From positions 62,001 through 126,000 of the forward strand of contig CAXRDE010000023.1 in assembly GCA_964229355.1 (NCBI GenBank): a stretch of 64,000 nucleotides of DNA. The letters are read 5' to 3'. A model generated the notes under the pieces. It did no database searches. It saw nothing but the letters and a program-made list of their open reading frames with translations, and had not been told where the DNA came from. Positions 25,480 to 35,237 of the stretch are shown here, in pieces. The position numbers and the translations under genes are program-made. Source of the stretch: CAXRDE01 sp964229355 (GTDB lineage: Bacteria > Cyanobacteriota > Sericytochromatia > UBA7694). Every line of letters begins with the position of its first letter. Positions within the stretch are counted from its first letter, which is position 1.

Positions 25480-28400
25480 ATGTTTAATGCCATCCTTTCT
25501 TTTTCCATTGAAAAACGGGGTTGGGTCCTGCTTTTGACCACTGCCCTGCTCCTGCTGGGGGTGTATAGTTTTCAACACCTGCCCATTGATGCGGTCCCGG
25601 ACATTACCAACGTTCAGGTGCAAATCAACACCGAAGCGCCGGGCTACTCGCCTTTAGAAACCGAGCAACAAATCACCTACCCCATTGAGTTCAGCTTATC
25701 GGGCTTGCCCGCCATGAAGGAGACCCGCTCGCTGTCACGCTATGGCTTATCTCAGGTGACCGTCATCTTTGAAGAGGGCACAGACATTTACTTTGCCCGC
25801 CAATTGCTCAACCAAAAATTGCAGAGCATTCAAAAGTCTCTGCCCACCGGGGTGCAGCCCGAGCTAGGCCCCATTGCCACCGGTTTAGGCGAAATCTACA
25901 TGTGGACAGTGCAGGCCAATGCCGAAGCCCGTCAGGCCAACGGCCAGCCCTATGGCCTGAGTGACCTGCGCCTTTTGCAGGACTGGGTCATTGGCCCTCA
26001 GATCAAGACCGTGCCCGGGGTGACCGAGGTGAATACCATCGGAGGCCATGAACGCACCTACGAAGTGAATCCCCTGCCCGAAAAAATGCGGGCCTACGGC
26101 GTCAGCTTTGCCATGCTGGTGGAAGCCTTAGAAAACAACAATCAGAATGTGGGAGCCGGGTATATTGAAGAGAGCGGCAACCAGTCCCTGCTGCGGGTGC
26201 CTGGCCGTCTGACCCAGCTTGAAGACATTCGCCAGGTGTTGCTCAGCACCCGAGACAACGGCACGCCGGTACTTTTAAAGGACGTGGCCGAAGTCAAATG
26301 GGGACAGCCGCTGCGCACGGGAGCCGCCACCTATGACGGTGAAGAAGCCGTATTGGGCACCGCCGTCATGCTGCTGGGGGCCAATAGCCGGGACGTGGCC
26401 GAAGCGGTCAAAGCCAAAATTGAAGCCATTAACCCCACCTTGCCCAAAGGGGTTCACATTGAAACCGTCTACGATCGCGCTGTACTTGTTGAAAAAACCA
26501 TTGCCACGGTCGAAGAAAACCTGATGCTGGGGGCGCTGTTTGTGATTGCCGTTTTGTTTTTGTTTCTGGGCAATTTGCGGGCCGCTTTAATTACCGCCAT
26601 GGTGATTCCCCTGGCCATGAGTTTTACCCTCTGGGGCATGTGGACCGCTAAAATCAGCGCCAACCTCATGAGTTTAGGGGCCTTAGACTTTGGCATTATT
26701 GTGGATGGCACCGTCGTAATTGCCGAAAACTGTCTACGCCACCTGAGCGAAGCCCAACAGAAACTGGGGCGCAAATTGAGCCTGAAAGAACGCCTGGCGG
26801 TGGTGCGCGAGGCGTCGCAAGAAGCCCGTCAAGCCCTGCTCTTTGGCGAGCTGATCATTATGGTAGTCTACCTGCCCATTTTGGCCCTTGAAGGGGTCGA
26901 AGGCAAAATGTTTCAGCCCATGGCCCTGACGGTGATTCTGGCCCTGTTGGGCGCCACCCTCCTGAGCATTAGCTTTGTCCCCGCGGCCCTGGCCCTGTTT
27001 ATGGGCGGCTCGGTCAAAGAAAAAGAAAACCACCTGGTACAAGGGGTCAAAGGCTTTTATGGCCCCCTGCTCAGGTGGAGTCTGCGCTACCGGTTGAGTG
27101 TATTAAGTTTTGCCCTGGGACTGCTTCTGCTGGCAGGCTTACAGGTCATGCAAATGGGCCGAGAATTTGTACCCAACCTCAACGAGGGCGATGTGGCGAT
27201 TCAGGCCCTGCGGGTACCGGGCACCAGTCTGGGCCAGTCCATTGCCATGCAAAAGCAAATGGAAAAAGCCCTCACCGCAGTGCCTGAAGTGATGCATGTG
27301 TTTTCACGCATTGGCACCGCCGAGGTGGCCACCGATCCCATGCCCCCCAATATTGCCGATACCTTTGTGATCATTCGTCCTCAGGATCAATGGCCAGACC
27401 CCAAACTGCCCCATGATCAATTGCTAAAAAAACTAGAGGCGGCCATTGCAGACCTGCCTGGCAATAATTATGAGCTGACGCAACCCATTCAGATGCGCTT
27501 TAATGAGCTGTTGTCCGGGGTGCGCGCCGATCTGGCCGTTAAAATTTACGGTGAAGATTTAGAACAACTCAAACAATCTGCTCAGCAAGTGGCCCAACGC
27601 TTGCAACAGATTCCAGGCGCCCGAGACGTGAACATTGAGCAGGTTTCAGGCCTACCCGTGCTCACCTTAACGCCCCGCAAAGAAGTACTGGCCCGTTACG
27701 GCATGAGTACCGGAGAAGTTCAGGAGCTCATGCAAATTGCCGGGGCGGGTAAAACCGTGGGGCAAATTATGGAGGGCGATCGGCGTTTCGATCTCACCCT
27801 GCGTTTGCCAGAAAACTTGCGGGACAATCGCTACCGCTTACAACAACTGCCGATCCCCCAGGATACCCAACCCGAGCGTTTTCTCTCGCTGAGCAATGTG
27901 GTGGACTTTGCATACAAACAGGGTCCCAATCAAATCAGCCGCGAAAACGGCAAACGCCGCATTGTCATTACCGCCAATATCCGCGACCGGGATCTGGGAT
28001 CTTTTGTCAGTGAGGCCCAGCAGGTGATTCAAAAAGAAGTGCCCTTGCCTGCAGGCTATGGGTTTGCCTGGGATGGAGAATTCAAAAAACTCCAGTCCGC
28101 CAGCGCCCGCCTGGCGGTGGTGGTGCCCCTGACCTTTGCGGTGATTTTGATGCTGTTGTACAGCACCCTGGGTTCTGTGAAAGACACGCTGCTGGTCTTT
28201 TCCAGTATTCCGCTGGCCTTAAGTGGCGGCGTGTTTGCCCTGAGTTTGCGGGGCATGCCGCTGTCGATTTCCGCAGGGGTGGGCTTTATTGCGCTCTCGG
28301 GTGTGGCCGTCCTCAACGGACTGGTGCTCTTGACCTTTATTCGCAAGGTCGAAGGCTCCCTTGAAGGAGCCATTATTACGGGGGCATTGACCCGCTTGCG

Positions 28401-28602
28401 CCCCGTGCTCATGACCGCCTGTGTGGCCTCATTGGGCTTTGTGCCCATGGCCCTTTCCACGGGCACCGGGGCCGAAGTGCAGCGCCCGCTGGCCACCGTG
28501 GTGATAGGCGGCATTGCCTCAGCCACCTTGCTCACCCTCTTTGTGCTTCCCGTGCTCTACAGCCTGACCCACAAACGCCCCGAGAAAGGACTTCAACCAT
28601 GA
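25480..28602 (+). CDS. czcA: Heavy-metal RND pump, CzcA-type
   Basis: A 1040-residue inner-membrane proton/metal antiporter of the heavy-metal efflux branch. VPDITNVQVQINTEAPGYSP and the GLPAMKETRSLSRYGLSQVTV segment are diagnostic. The transmembrane-4 motif GALDFGIIVDGTVVIAEN carries the Asp/Asp/Glu pattern of CzcA/CnrA-like pumps for divalent ions (Zn, Co, Cd, Ni), rather than the CusA pattern for Cu(I)/Ag(I). Twelve membrane segments and two large periplasmic loops fit. Overlaps czcC by four bases. Metal specificity is inferred from the motif only. Confidence 0.93.
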   Translation: MFNAILSFSIEKRGWVLLLTTALLLLGVYSFQHLPIDAVPDITNVQVQINTEAPGYSPLETEQQITYPIEFSLSGLPAMKETRSLSRYGLSQVTVIFEEGTDIYFARQLLNQKLQSIQKSLPTGVQPELGPIATGLGEIYMWTVQANAEARQANGQPYGLSDLRLLQDWVIGPQIKTVPGVTEVNTIGGHERTYEVNPLPEKMRAYGVSFAMLVEALENNNQNVGAGYIEESGNQSLLRVPGRLTQLEDIRQVLLSTRDNGTPVLLKDVAEVKWGQPLRTGAATYDGEEAVLGTAVMLLGANSRDVAEAVKAKIEAINPTLPKGVHIETVYDRAVLVEKTIATVEENLMLGALFVIAVLFLFLGNLRAALITAMVIPLAMSFTLWGMWTAKISANLMSLGALDFGIIVDGTVVIAENCLRHLSEAQQKLGRKLSLKERLAVVREASQEARQALLFGELIIMVVYLPILALEGVEGKMFQPMALTVILALLGATLLSISFVPAALALFMGGSVKEKENHLVQGVKGFYGPLLRWSLRYRLSVLSFALGLLLLAGLQVMQMGREFVPNLNEGDVAIQALRVPGTSLGQSIAMQKQMEKALTAVPEVMHVFSRIGTAEVATDPMPPNIADTFVIIRPQDQWPDPKLPHDQLLKKLEAAIADLPGNNYELTQPIQMRFNELLSGVRADLAVKIYGEDLEQLKQSAQQVAQRLQQIPGARDVNIEQVSGLPVLTLTPRKEVLARYGMSTGEVQELMQIAGAGKTVGQIMEGDRRFDLTLRLPENLRDNRYRLQQLPIPQDTQPERFLSLSNVVDFAYKQGPNQISRENGKRRIVITANIRDRDLGSFVSEAQQVIQKEVPLPAGYGFAWDGEFKKLQSASARLAVVVPLTFAVILMLLYSTLGSVKDTLLVFSSIPLALSGGVFALSLRGMPLSISAGVGFIALSGVAVLNGLVLLTFIRKVEGSLEGAIITGALTRLRPVLMTACVASLGFVPMALSTGTGAEVQRPLATVVIGGIASATLLTLFVLPVLYSLTHKRPEKGLQP

Positions 28603-29846
28603 AAAAGCGATTCAAAAAACAACTCAGTACAGCATTGCTGGGGCTGTCTCTGAGCAGTTTTGGCTTCAACACCCTGGCTCAGGCTGAAACCCTAAGGGTC
28701 GATTTGCCCCAGGCCTTGCAAGCGGCACAGCATAACTATGACTCTCAGGGTCAGCAATGGCAGGTGGCCAGTCAACAGGCTGGCATCGAACAGGCTCGCC
28801 AGGCTCCCAACCCAACGGTGCAGCTCAGCTTTGAAAACCTGCCCAGTCTAACGGGAGACGCTGGCGAAATCAACATGTTATGGCAACAGGGGGTCAATCT
28901 GGCCCAAAACGCCCAAATTGCGCTGGCAGAGCACAGCTATGCCGCAAGTCGCTATGGCTTTCAGCTTCAACAACTCACCCTGCAGCGGGAGGTCACCCAG
29001 GCTTTTTACGCCTTGCTCATGTGGCAAGCCTACCGCGACAGTCTAAAGCGTCTGGCACAGGTATCAGCCCAGCGGGTCGAGCTGCTGCAAGCCCAGTATA
29101 ACCAGGGGAAAGCACTTCGGGCAGAATACAATCGGGCGCGGCTGGCTCAGTCAGAACTTGCGTTGCAACAGCAAACCAGCACCTTGCAATGGCGCAATGC
29201 TCAGCGGCAATTGGCCCAATACCTGAATCGGCCCCAGGATCTGGTGGCCGAGGGAGAACTGGTGGTGCCGCTGAGCACGGGGCCACTGGGACTCTCTGAA
29301 TCCGTGGTGCAGGCCCGACTACAACAGCACCCGCTCTTGCAGCAAGCAAGTGCCCAACAGCAGCAGGCACACAAAAACAAGGCGGTGCAAGAAGCCCTGG
29401 CCTGGCAAAGCCCCAGCTGGGGCGTGGGCTTACGCCTCACGCCCAGCGCTGCTGATGTGGGAGCCCTGGCCCAGGTCAATGTCCCCTTGCCGGTGTGGCA
29501 CCAAAACCAGGGAGCCATTGCAGTGAGTCAATACCAGCACAAGCAGGCCGAAACCCAGGTACAAAACACCGCTTTTAGCCTGAACAACCGCTGGCAAAAC
29601 CAGGTGGCCCAGTACCAACAGGTCAGGGCCAACCTCGACATCTACCAACAGCAATTGCTGCCCCTGGCCCGTGAAAATGTGAAGCTCAGTCAGACCGCTT
29701 ACCAATACGGTAAGCAGTCCTACCTGGAGTTACTGGACGCCCAGCGCAGCCTGATTGCTCTGGAGCAAAGCTACCTGCAAAGCTGGGGGCAATACCATCA
29801 ACTCAGGGCTGAGCTGGCGTTTCTTCTGTCAGGGCCGGTTCCATAA
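28599..29846 (+). CDS. czcC: TolC-like outer-membrane efflux protein, CzcC
   Basis: A 415-residue outer-membrane channel with a signal peptide (LSTALLGLSLSSFGFNTLAQA). The mature protein has the Gln/Ala-rich helical repeats of the OEP family, duplicated about 190 residues apart. It starts on the ATGA overlap with czcA, so the three parts are made together. Its last 44 bases overlap the convergent MFS gene. Confidence 0.9.
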   Translation: MKKRFKKQLSTALLGLSLSSFGFNTLAQAETLRVDLPQALQAAQHNYDSQGQQWQVASQQAGIEQARQAPNPTVQLSFENLPSLTGDAGEINMLWQQGVNLAQNAQIALAEHSYAASRYGFQLQQLTLQREVTQAFYALLMWQAYRDSLKRLAQVSAQRVELLQAQYNQGKALRAEYNRARLAQSELALQQQTSTLQWRNAQRQLAQYLNRPQDLVAEGELVVPLSTGPLGLSESVVQARLQQHPLLQQASAQQQQAHKNKAVQEALAWQSPSWGVGLRLTPSAADVGALAQVNVPLPVWHQNQGAIAVSQYQHKQAETQVQNTAFSLNNRWQNQVAQYQQVRANLDIYQQQLLPLARENVKLSQTAYQYGKQSYLELLDAQRSLIALEQSYLQSWGQYHQLRAELAFLLSGPVP

Positions 29847-31374
29847 GCTGGGCGGGCAGGCGCAAGGTGATCAAGAAAGCGAACACCGACAGCGCCGCCG
29901 CCCACAGAAAGATATGGTCTAAAGACAACGACATTAAACTGCGCAACTGGTGTAAGGCCTGCTGAAAGGCTTCCATTTGCGCCACAGAAGTCAGTTGGGC
30001 TTCGAGCTGAGCCAACAGCGATCCATTGGTCAACACATCCGGGGTTTGGGTAGCCTGCAATACCGGCTCAGGCAAGAGCGGCGACGCGGGCAGGCGGGCA
30101 CCCGGTTGTTGAAAGGTTCTCAACATGACCCAACCAAAGAAGGTGGCGCCCAGGGTGCCGCCCATTTGGTTAAAAAAGCGTAGGGTCCCCACCGCAGAAC
30201 CAATCATGGCTTTGGGTACGGCCAATTGCACAATCAAATTAAACACCGGGTTCACCGGTCCCAATCCCAGCCCCAGCAAAACCGCCAGGCTCACCACCAG
30301 CCACACCGGACTGTGAACCCCCAGCTGTCCGGCAAGCAGCAATCCCACACTCATGACGAGCAGCCCCAGCAGAATCAGCCCCTTATACTTGCCCTGACGA
30401 CTCATTAACCAACCGGAAAGGGTACTGGTAGCCACCATGCCCATCATCAGCGGTGAGAGCACCAGCCCTGAATAGGTGGCGCTCAGGCCCTTCACCGACT
30501 GCATATACAGCGGCAAATACAAAATGGCCGCATACAAACTGGCGGTAGAGAACAAAATGCCCAGGGCTGAAATGGTAATAACCGGGTTACGAAAGAGTTC
30601 GGGGGCAATAATCGGGCCCGGTGAACGGTGTTGCCACCACACAAAAGCCCCCAGCAGCAGTGTGCCGCTGACCAGTTGTCCCCAGACCCAGGGACTGCTC
30701 CAGCCCTGATACCCCGATAAACTCAGACCAATGAGCAGGGGCAAAAGGCCCAGCGTTAACAGCGCCGCCCCCAGATAGTCGATATAGGTATTGGGGTGCG
30801 GTTCACTTTTGGGCAAAAAGCGCGCAATCATGACAAAGGCAATCAGGGCAAAGGGCAGATTGAGGGGAAACACCCAACGCCAGCCCAGCGCATCAGCCAA
30901 TACCCCGCCGAGCAGGGGACCAAACAGCGAAGACAGGCCATACACCGCCCCCGTTAAACCCTGGTACTTGCTGCTTTCTCGGGCCCCAAAGATGTCCGCG
31001 AGGGCCGCTATCGACATGGACATTAAAGCACCACCGCCAATGCCCTGCACCGTACGCAGGGCAATCAATTGCCCCATGCTGGTGACGAGCCCCATCAGGG
31101 TACTGCCCAGGGCAAACAAGACAATGCCAATCAGCAAAATATTGCGGCGGCTGTAGATATCGCTGAGGCGACCAAAAATGGGAATGGCCAGGGTGGTGGC
31201 CAGGGAGTAAGCGGTAAACACCCAGGCGTAAAGACCCATGCCACCCAGCTCCGCCACCACCTTGGGCAAAATTGTGCCCACCACCGTCAGGTTAAAAGAC
31301 GACAAAAACAGCACCAGCATCACCCCAAACAGGGCCATGCGTTGGGCTTGAGAAATTCCGAGCGTCTTAGTCAT
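29803..31374 (-). CDS. MFS multidrug efflux transporter, 14-TMS EmrB/QacA type
   Basis: A 523-residue major-facilitator drug:H+ antiporter. Motif A-like GRLSDIYSRRNILLIG after TM2, and motif C-like LFGPLLGGVLADALGWRWVF in TM5, place it in the DHA2 (14-segment) branch. It would export hydrophobic or cationic drugs. Translation starts at ATG 31374, eight bases inside the end of the MarR gene, with GGAG upstream, so MarR and the pump form a coupled operon. Longer frame to 31404 is less likely. Confidence 0.9.
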   Translation of the reverse strand: MTKTLGISQAQRMALFGVMLVLFLSSFNLTVVGTILPKVVAELGGMGLYAWVFTAYSLATTLAIPIFGRLSDIYSRRNILLIGIVLFALGSTLMGLVTSMGQLIALRTVQGIGGGALMSMSIAALADIFGARESSKYQGLTGAVYGLSSLFGPLLGGVLADALGWRWVFPLNLPFALIAFVMIARFLPKSEPHPNTYIDYLGAALLTLGLLPLLIGLSLSGYQGWSSPWVWGQLVSGTLLLGAFVWWQHRSPGPIIAPELFRNPVITISALGILFSTASLYAAILYLPLYMQSVKGLSATYSGLVLSPLMMGMVATSTLSGWLMSRQGKYKGLILLGLLVMSVGLLLAGQLGVHSPVWLVVSLAVLLGLGLGPVNPVFNLIVQLAVPKAMIGSAVGTLRFFNQMGGTLGATFFGWVMLRTFQQPGARLPASPLLPEPVLQATQTPDVLTNGSLLAQLEAQLTSVAQMEAFQQALHQLRSLMSLSLDHIFLWAAALSVFAFLITLRLPAQLMEPALTEETPAQP

Positions 31375-31834
31375 GGGGAGTCTCTCCTTCGCATTGCGCC
31401 ACAAAGATCGCCTCCAAACGGCTTAAGGCCTCAACGGTTTGGGTTAACTCGGCTTCTGGCAGCTTGCCGAGCCCGGTATGTAAACAGGTCAGATACTGGG
31501 CCCAGGCCACCTCATAACGGGTTTTGCCCGCCGGACTTAAGGCCAGTTGCATCTGGCGTAAGTCCTCAGGATTGGCCGTGCGCAGAATCAGCCCATCGGC
31601 TTCAAGTTTGTCTAAAATGCGGCTGACGGTACTGTGGGGCAGTCCCATCTCTTTCACCAGATCGCCGGGCTGTACAAAGCCCCGCTGAATCAGATGCAGG
31701 GCGTGAAAGCATTTAATATTCAAGCCGCTTTGCTTTTCAAAGGGCTGACTGACAAAGGTCTCTTTGCGCCGCTGTAGGCGGCCACTCAGGCGAATCAAAC
31801 GCAAGAGGAGTTGGGTTTCGTGGTTTATTTCCAT
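31367..31834 (-). CDS. MarR-family repressor of the efflux gene
   Basis: A 155-residue winged-helix regulator. LVKEMGLPHSTVSRILDKLEADGLI is the recognition region and RTANPEDLRQMQLALSPAG the wing. It precedes and overlaps the MFS gene, the usual arrangement in which the repressor responds to the pump substrates. The ATG (31834) lies inside a perfect 20-base palindrome, so binding there would block its own expression. A longer frame from TTG 31852 is not supported. TATTAT lies six bases upstream of the ATG. Confidence 0.9.
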   Translation of the reverse strand: MEINHETQLLLRLIRLSGRLQRRKETFVSQPFEKQSGLNIKCFHALHLIQRGFVQPGDLVKEMGLPHSTVSRILDKLEADGLILRTANPEDLRQMQLALSPAGKTRYEVAWAQYLTCLHTGLGKLPEAELTQTVEALSRLEAIFVAQCEGETPHD

Positions 31835-31844
31835 ATGGAAATAA
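31825..31844. promoter_or_regulatory. Perfect 20-bp palindrome, likely MarR operator
   Basis: Half-sites TTATTTCCAT and ATGGAAATAA meet without spacer. The palindrome covers the MarR start codon and the end of its -10 region, and lies 44 bases before the divergent secreted-protein gene. Length and symmetry are those of a MarR dimer site, suggesting autoregulation and control of the pump. Confidence 0.75.
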
Positions 31845-31846
31845 TA
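31841..31846 (-). promoter_or_regulatory. -10-like TATTAT of marR/MFS operon
   Basis: On the minus strand TATTAT is six bases before ATG 31834 without a Shine-Dalgarno, overlapping the palindromic operator. Leaderless transcription is likely. Confidence 0.4.
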
Positions 31847-31875
31847 AAACAAAACAAAGGGGCGTGTCTATACGT

Positions 31876-31881
31876 TAAAAT
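31876..31881 (+). promoter_or_regulatory. -10-like TAAAAT, leaderless start
   Basis: TAAAAT is six bases before ATG 31888 without a Shine-Dalgarno, divergent from the marR promoter. Confidence 0.4.
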
Positions 31882-31887
31882 AAACCC

Positions 31888-32874
31888 ATGCGTGATTTAT
31901 TCCTTTTGTGTGCCTTTATCCTGGGGTTCGCTTTACCGGTTTCAGCACAAGGCCTAAGCCCTGGGCAAAGAGAAGCGGCGACAGCCCTGTTGGGATCGCG
32001 CACGCCGCTGTGGTTTATCGCGTCCCCCGGCTCTTATCGCGGGGGCGGCGTGACCCTGGGTCATCATATGCCCACGCAAGATCGTTATTTAACCCTGCGT
32101 TATGTCCGTCAGGAACAAGGTCATGTGGCCCATCTATCGCTCTCTCACCACACCCACGCTCCGCGAGACGGTGCCTGCTTATCGAAAGAAAAAGAAATCA
32201 ACTACACCCATCCGCAACTGGGAAGCTGGCGTCTTTGCTCCAGCGTGAATCCCCATCATGAGGCCTTTGCAATGGTGAGGGCTTTTGCCAGCACCCGGAC
32301 AAGGCCCTACCTGCGCGTAGATTTTGTGGGTCCTCCTGCGGATTTGATGCAGCTTATGGGACAGCTCAAGCCCTTGCCCCAGAGCACAACCGGCGCACCT
32401 GAGGGCAATATATCTACACTGGCATCGCGATTTTACGGGCCAACGCAGCAGGTGCACTGGCAAAGCGCAGGGTATGCAGCAGGCGATAACCAGCTCTTTT
32501 GGAAAGACGCAACGAGCAAGCCTCAGTGGAATCAGGTTTACCACCGGGCAATCCCTTATTACGCACAGCAAGTCACTTTGCATATGACGGCACTGTTTCG
32601 TCACACGCCCCACAGTCAAATTCCCGCAAAGGCTTCTCGCTGCAGTCCAGGACAAACGGCCAGCCAGTATGTACACCCACGCTTAGGCCCTTATCGTTTG
32701 TGCAGCAAAACCCTGACCACACCGGCTCATCCCTCTGGCACGGATCAGACGCCACTGGTGCATCAAGTGGTGTACGCTCGCCCCCTGGCAGGGAACAAGC
32801 GTCCTCACGTCTCGTTTCATCTGCATGGATTACCCCAGGAAATGCAAACACTCCTGGGGCAACTTGACTTTTAG
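31888..32874 (+). CDS. Secreted protein with internal duplication, unknown
   Basis: A 328-residue protein with a signal peptide (LFLLCAFILGFALPVSAQG). The mature part is two related units of about 150 residues. Each has a Cys-containing block ending in tyrosine-rich HPxLGxxRLCS (NYTHPQLGSWRLCSS; QYVHPRLGPYRLCSK) and closes with a Met/Leu-rich helix before GQL. The conserved cysteine pairs suggest a disulfide in each unit, consistent with export. I recognise no family. It is divergent from marR and shares a four-base stop overlap (TTAG) with nrdA. It may be a two-domain binding protein. Confidence 0.65.
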   Translation: MRDLFLLCAFILGFALPVSAQGLSPGQREAATALLGSRTPLWFIASPGSYRGGGVTLGHHMPTQDRYLTLRYVRQEQGHVAHLSLSHHTHAPRDGACLSKEKEINYTHPQLGSWRLCSSVNPHHEAFAMVRAFASTRTRPYLRVDFVGPPADLMQLMGQLKPLPQSTTGAPEGNISTLASRFYGPTQQVHWQSAGYAAGDNQLFWKDATSKPQWNQVYHRAIPYYAQQVTLHMTALFRHTPHSQIPAKASRCSPGQTASQYVHPRLGPYRLCSKTLTTPAHPSGTDQTPLVHQVVYARPLAGNKRPHVSFHLHGLPQEMQTLLGQLDF

Positions 32875-35234
32875 CCGCTGCACATCTCGCAAGACTCTGG
32901 GTTCTCTAAAGAACAGATCAAGGCGGCTTCGGCCTCGGCCTGTTGCTCAGGGGTCAGCGCCTGCGGTTCAGGGGTTTCGGTCACCGTGAATTTGGTGGCC
33001 TCTGCTGCCGCTTTGCTCCGCAGGTAGTACATGCCGGTTTTCAGGCCCCGTTTCCAGCCGTAGAAGTGCATGGACGTCAGCTTGGCGTGGGTGGGGTTGG
33101 GCATAAAAATATTCAGCGATTGAGACTGACAAATAAAAGCGCCACGATCGGCCGCCATATCGATCAGGGTGCGCTGCTTGATTTCCCAGGCGGTTTTGTA
33201 GAGTTCCCGAATGTCCGCAGGAATCTCAGGAATCTCCTGCACCGAACCATTGGCGGCAATCAATTTGTTCTTGAGGCTTTCGTTCCAAATGCCCAGGCGT
33301 ACAAGATCCCGCAGCAGGTGTTGGTTCACCACAATAAACTCACCGGACAGCACCCGACGGGTATAGAGGTTTGAGGTATAGGGTTCAAAACACTCGTTAT
33401 TGCCCAGAATTTGTGCCGTCGATGCGGTGGGCATGGGGGCCACCAGCAGCGAATTGCGCATGCCGTGCTGTTGAATCTGGGTCTTCAGTTCATTCCAGTT
33501 CCAACGGGCGGTGGGCTCTACGTTCCAGAGGTCAAATTGCAATTTACCCTGAGACGCCGGAGATCCCGCAAAGGTCTCGTAAGGGCCTTCTTTTTGGGCC
33601 AATTCCATGGAGGCGGAACAGGCGGCAAAATACAGGGTCTCAAAAATTTCTTTGTTGAGCTGACGGGCTTCTTCGGACTCGAAGGGCATGCGCAGCAGCA
33701 TAAAGACATCGGCCAGCCCCTGTACGCCCAGACCAATGGGGCGATGACGCAAGTTGGAGCGCTCTGCCTCAGGCACGGGGTAATAGTTGCGATCAATGAT
33801 CTTATTGAGGTTACGGGTCACCACACGGGTCACTTCGTACAGTTTTTGGTGGTCAAATTTGCCATCAATCACGTACTTGGGCAGGGCCAGAGAGGCCAGG
33901 TTACAGACGGCCACTTCATCGGGGGCGGTGTACTCAATAATTTCGGTACACAAATTGCTCGATTGAATGGTGCCCAGGTTTTGCTGGTTGCTTTTGCCGT
34001 TACAGGCGTCTTTGTAGAGCATGTAGGGGTTGCCGGTCTCAATTTGGGCATCGAGGATCTGGGTCCACAAATCGCGGGCTTTGACCACTTTGCGGGCGCG
34101 GCCCTCTTGCTCATAACGGGTGTACAGGGCTTCAAATTCAGCGCCCCAGCACTCCGCCAGACCTGGCGCATCATGGGGACAAAACAGCGACCAGTCGCCT
34201 TCTTCTTCCACCCGCTGCATAAACAGATCCGAAATCCAGAGAGCATAAAACAAGTCGCGGGCGCGCAGTTCTTCTTTACCATGATTTTTGCGCAGTTCTA
34301 AGAAGTCCTGAATGTCTGCATGCCAGGGCTCTAAGTAAATGGCAAAAGCGCCTTTGCGCTTGCCGCCGCCCTGGTCTACATAGCGGGCGGTGTCGTTAAA
34401 GACCCGCAGCATGGGCACAATGCCGTTGCTGGTGCCGTTGGTGCCGCTAATGTAAGAACCGGTGGCACGAATATTGTGAATGCTTAAGCCAATGCCCCCC
34501 GCCGATTGCGAAATCTTGGCGCAGGTTTTCAGCGTGTCGTAAATGCCGTCAATGCTGTCGTTTTTCATGCCCACCAAAAAGCAAGAAGACATCTGAGGTT
34601 TGGGGGTTGAAGCATTAAAGAGCGTCGGTGTAGCGTGGGTGAACCAGCGCTCAGACAAGAGCTCATAGGTTTCGAGTACCGCAGGCAGGTCTGCACCGTG
34701 AATGCCCACAGCCACCCGCATCAGCAAATGCTGGGGGCGCTCGGCCACGCGACCGTCCAGCTTGAGCAAATAGGAGCGTTCCAGGGTTTTAAAACCAAAG
34801 AAATCCAACAAAAAGTCCCGTTCATGGTCAATGGCGGCATCTAAGGTCTCGGCGTTTTGTTTGACCACGCTATACACCTCTTCAGAAATCAGGGCGGCGT
34901 TTTGACCGGTGTGGGGGTTCACGTACTGGTACAGCTCAACAATGGTTTCTGAAAAAGAGGCTTTGGTGTTCTTGTGTAGGTTAGAAATGGCAATGCGAGA
35001 GGCCAACAGCGCGTAATCAGGGTGCTGGGTGGTCATGGTGGCGGCAATTTCGGTGGCCAAATTGTCCAGTTCAACGGTGCTTACGCCCTCGTAAAGACCT
35101 TCCACCACTTTAATGGCGACCCGTACAGGGTCCACGTGCTGAGGATCTAAACCTTCGCTGAGCTTCTCTAAGCGTGCCGTGATTTTATCGAGTTTTACCG
35201 CTTCCTGGCGGCCATCGCGTTTGGTAATAAACAT
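32871..35234 (-). CDS. nrdA: Class I ribonucleotide reductase alpha subunit
   Basis: A 787-residue large subunit that reduces ribonucleoside diphosphates. An N-terminal ATP-cone (ITKRDGRQEAVKLDKITARL) gives allosteric control, the SCFL-type cysteine segment (TPKPQMSSCFLVGM) and NLCTEI active-site segments are present, and the C-terminal redox pair is in SCEMCSG. It follows nrdB by three bases and probably starts at ATG 35234 with GAGG upstream. Closest in style to the class Ia enzymes with ATP-cone. Expression likely follows DNA replication demand. Confidence 0.95.
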   Translation of the reverse strand: MFITKRDGRQEAVKLDKITARLEKLSEGLDPQHVDPVRVAIKVVEGLYEGVSTVELDNLATEIAATMTTQHPDYALLASRIAISNLHKNTKASFSETIVELYQYVNPHTGQNAALISEEVYSVVKQNAETLDAAIDHERDFLLDFFGFKTLERSYLLKLDGRVAERPQHLLMRVAVGIHGADLPAVLETYELLSERWFTHATPTLFNASTPKPQMSSCFLVGMKNDSIDGIYDTLKTCAKISQSAGGIGLSIHNIRATGSYISGTNGTSNGIVPMLRVFNDTARYVDQGGGKRKGAFAIYLEPWHADIQDFLELRKNHGKEELRARDLFYALWISDLFMQRVEEEGDWSLFCPHDAPGLAECWGAEFEALYTRYEQEGRARKVVKARDLWTQILDAQIETGNPYMLYKDACNGKSNQQNLGTIQSSNLCTEIIEYTAPDEVAVCNLASLALPKYVIDGKFDHQKLYEVTRVVTRNLNKIIDRNYYPVPEAERSNLRHRPIGLGVQGLADVFMLLRMPFESEEARQLNKEIFETLYFAACSASMELAQKEGPYETFAGSPASQGKLQFDLWNVEPTARWNWNELKTQIQQHGMRNSLLVAPMPTASTAQILGNNECFEPYTSNLYTRRVLSGEFIVVNQHLLRDLVRLGIWNESLKNKLIAANGSVQEIPEIPADIRELYKTAWEIKQRTLIDMAADRGAFICQSQSLNIFMPNPTHAKLTSMHFYGWKRGLKTGMYYLRSKAAAEATKFTVTETPEPQALTPEQQAEAEAALICSLENPESCEMCSG

Positions 35235-35237
35235 GGT

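Noticed and set aside
24022..28602. Copper/silver (Cus) assignment for the RND pump
   Set aside because: The DFGxxVDGxVVIxEN motif in TM4 matches CzcA/CnrA divalent-metal pumps rather than CusA.
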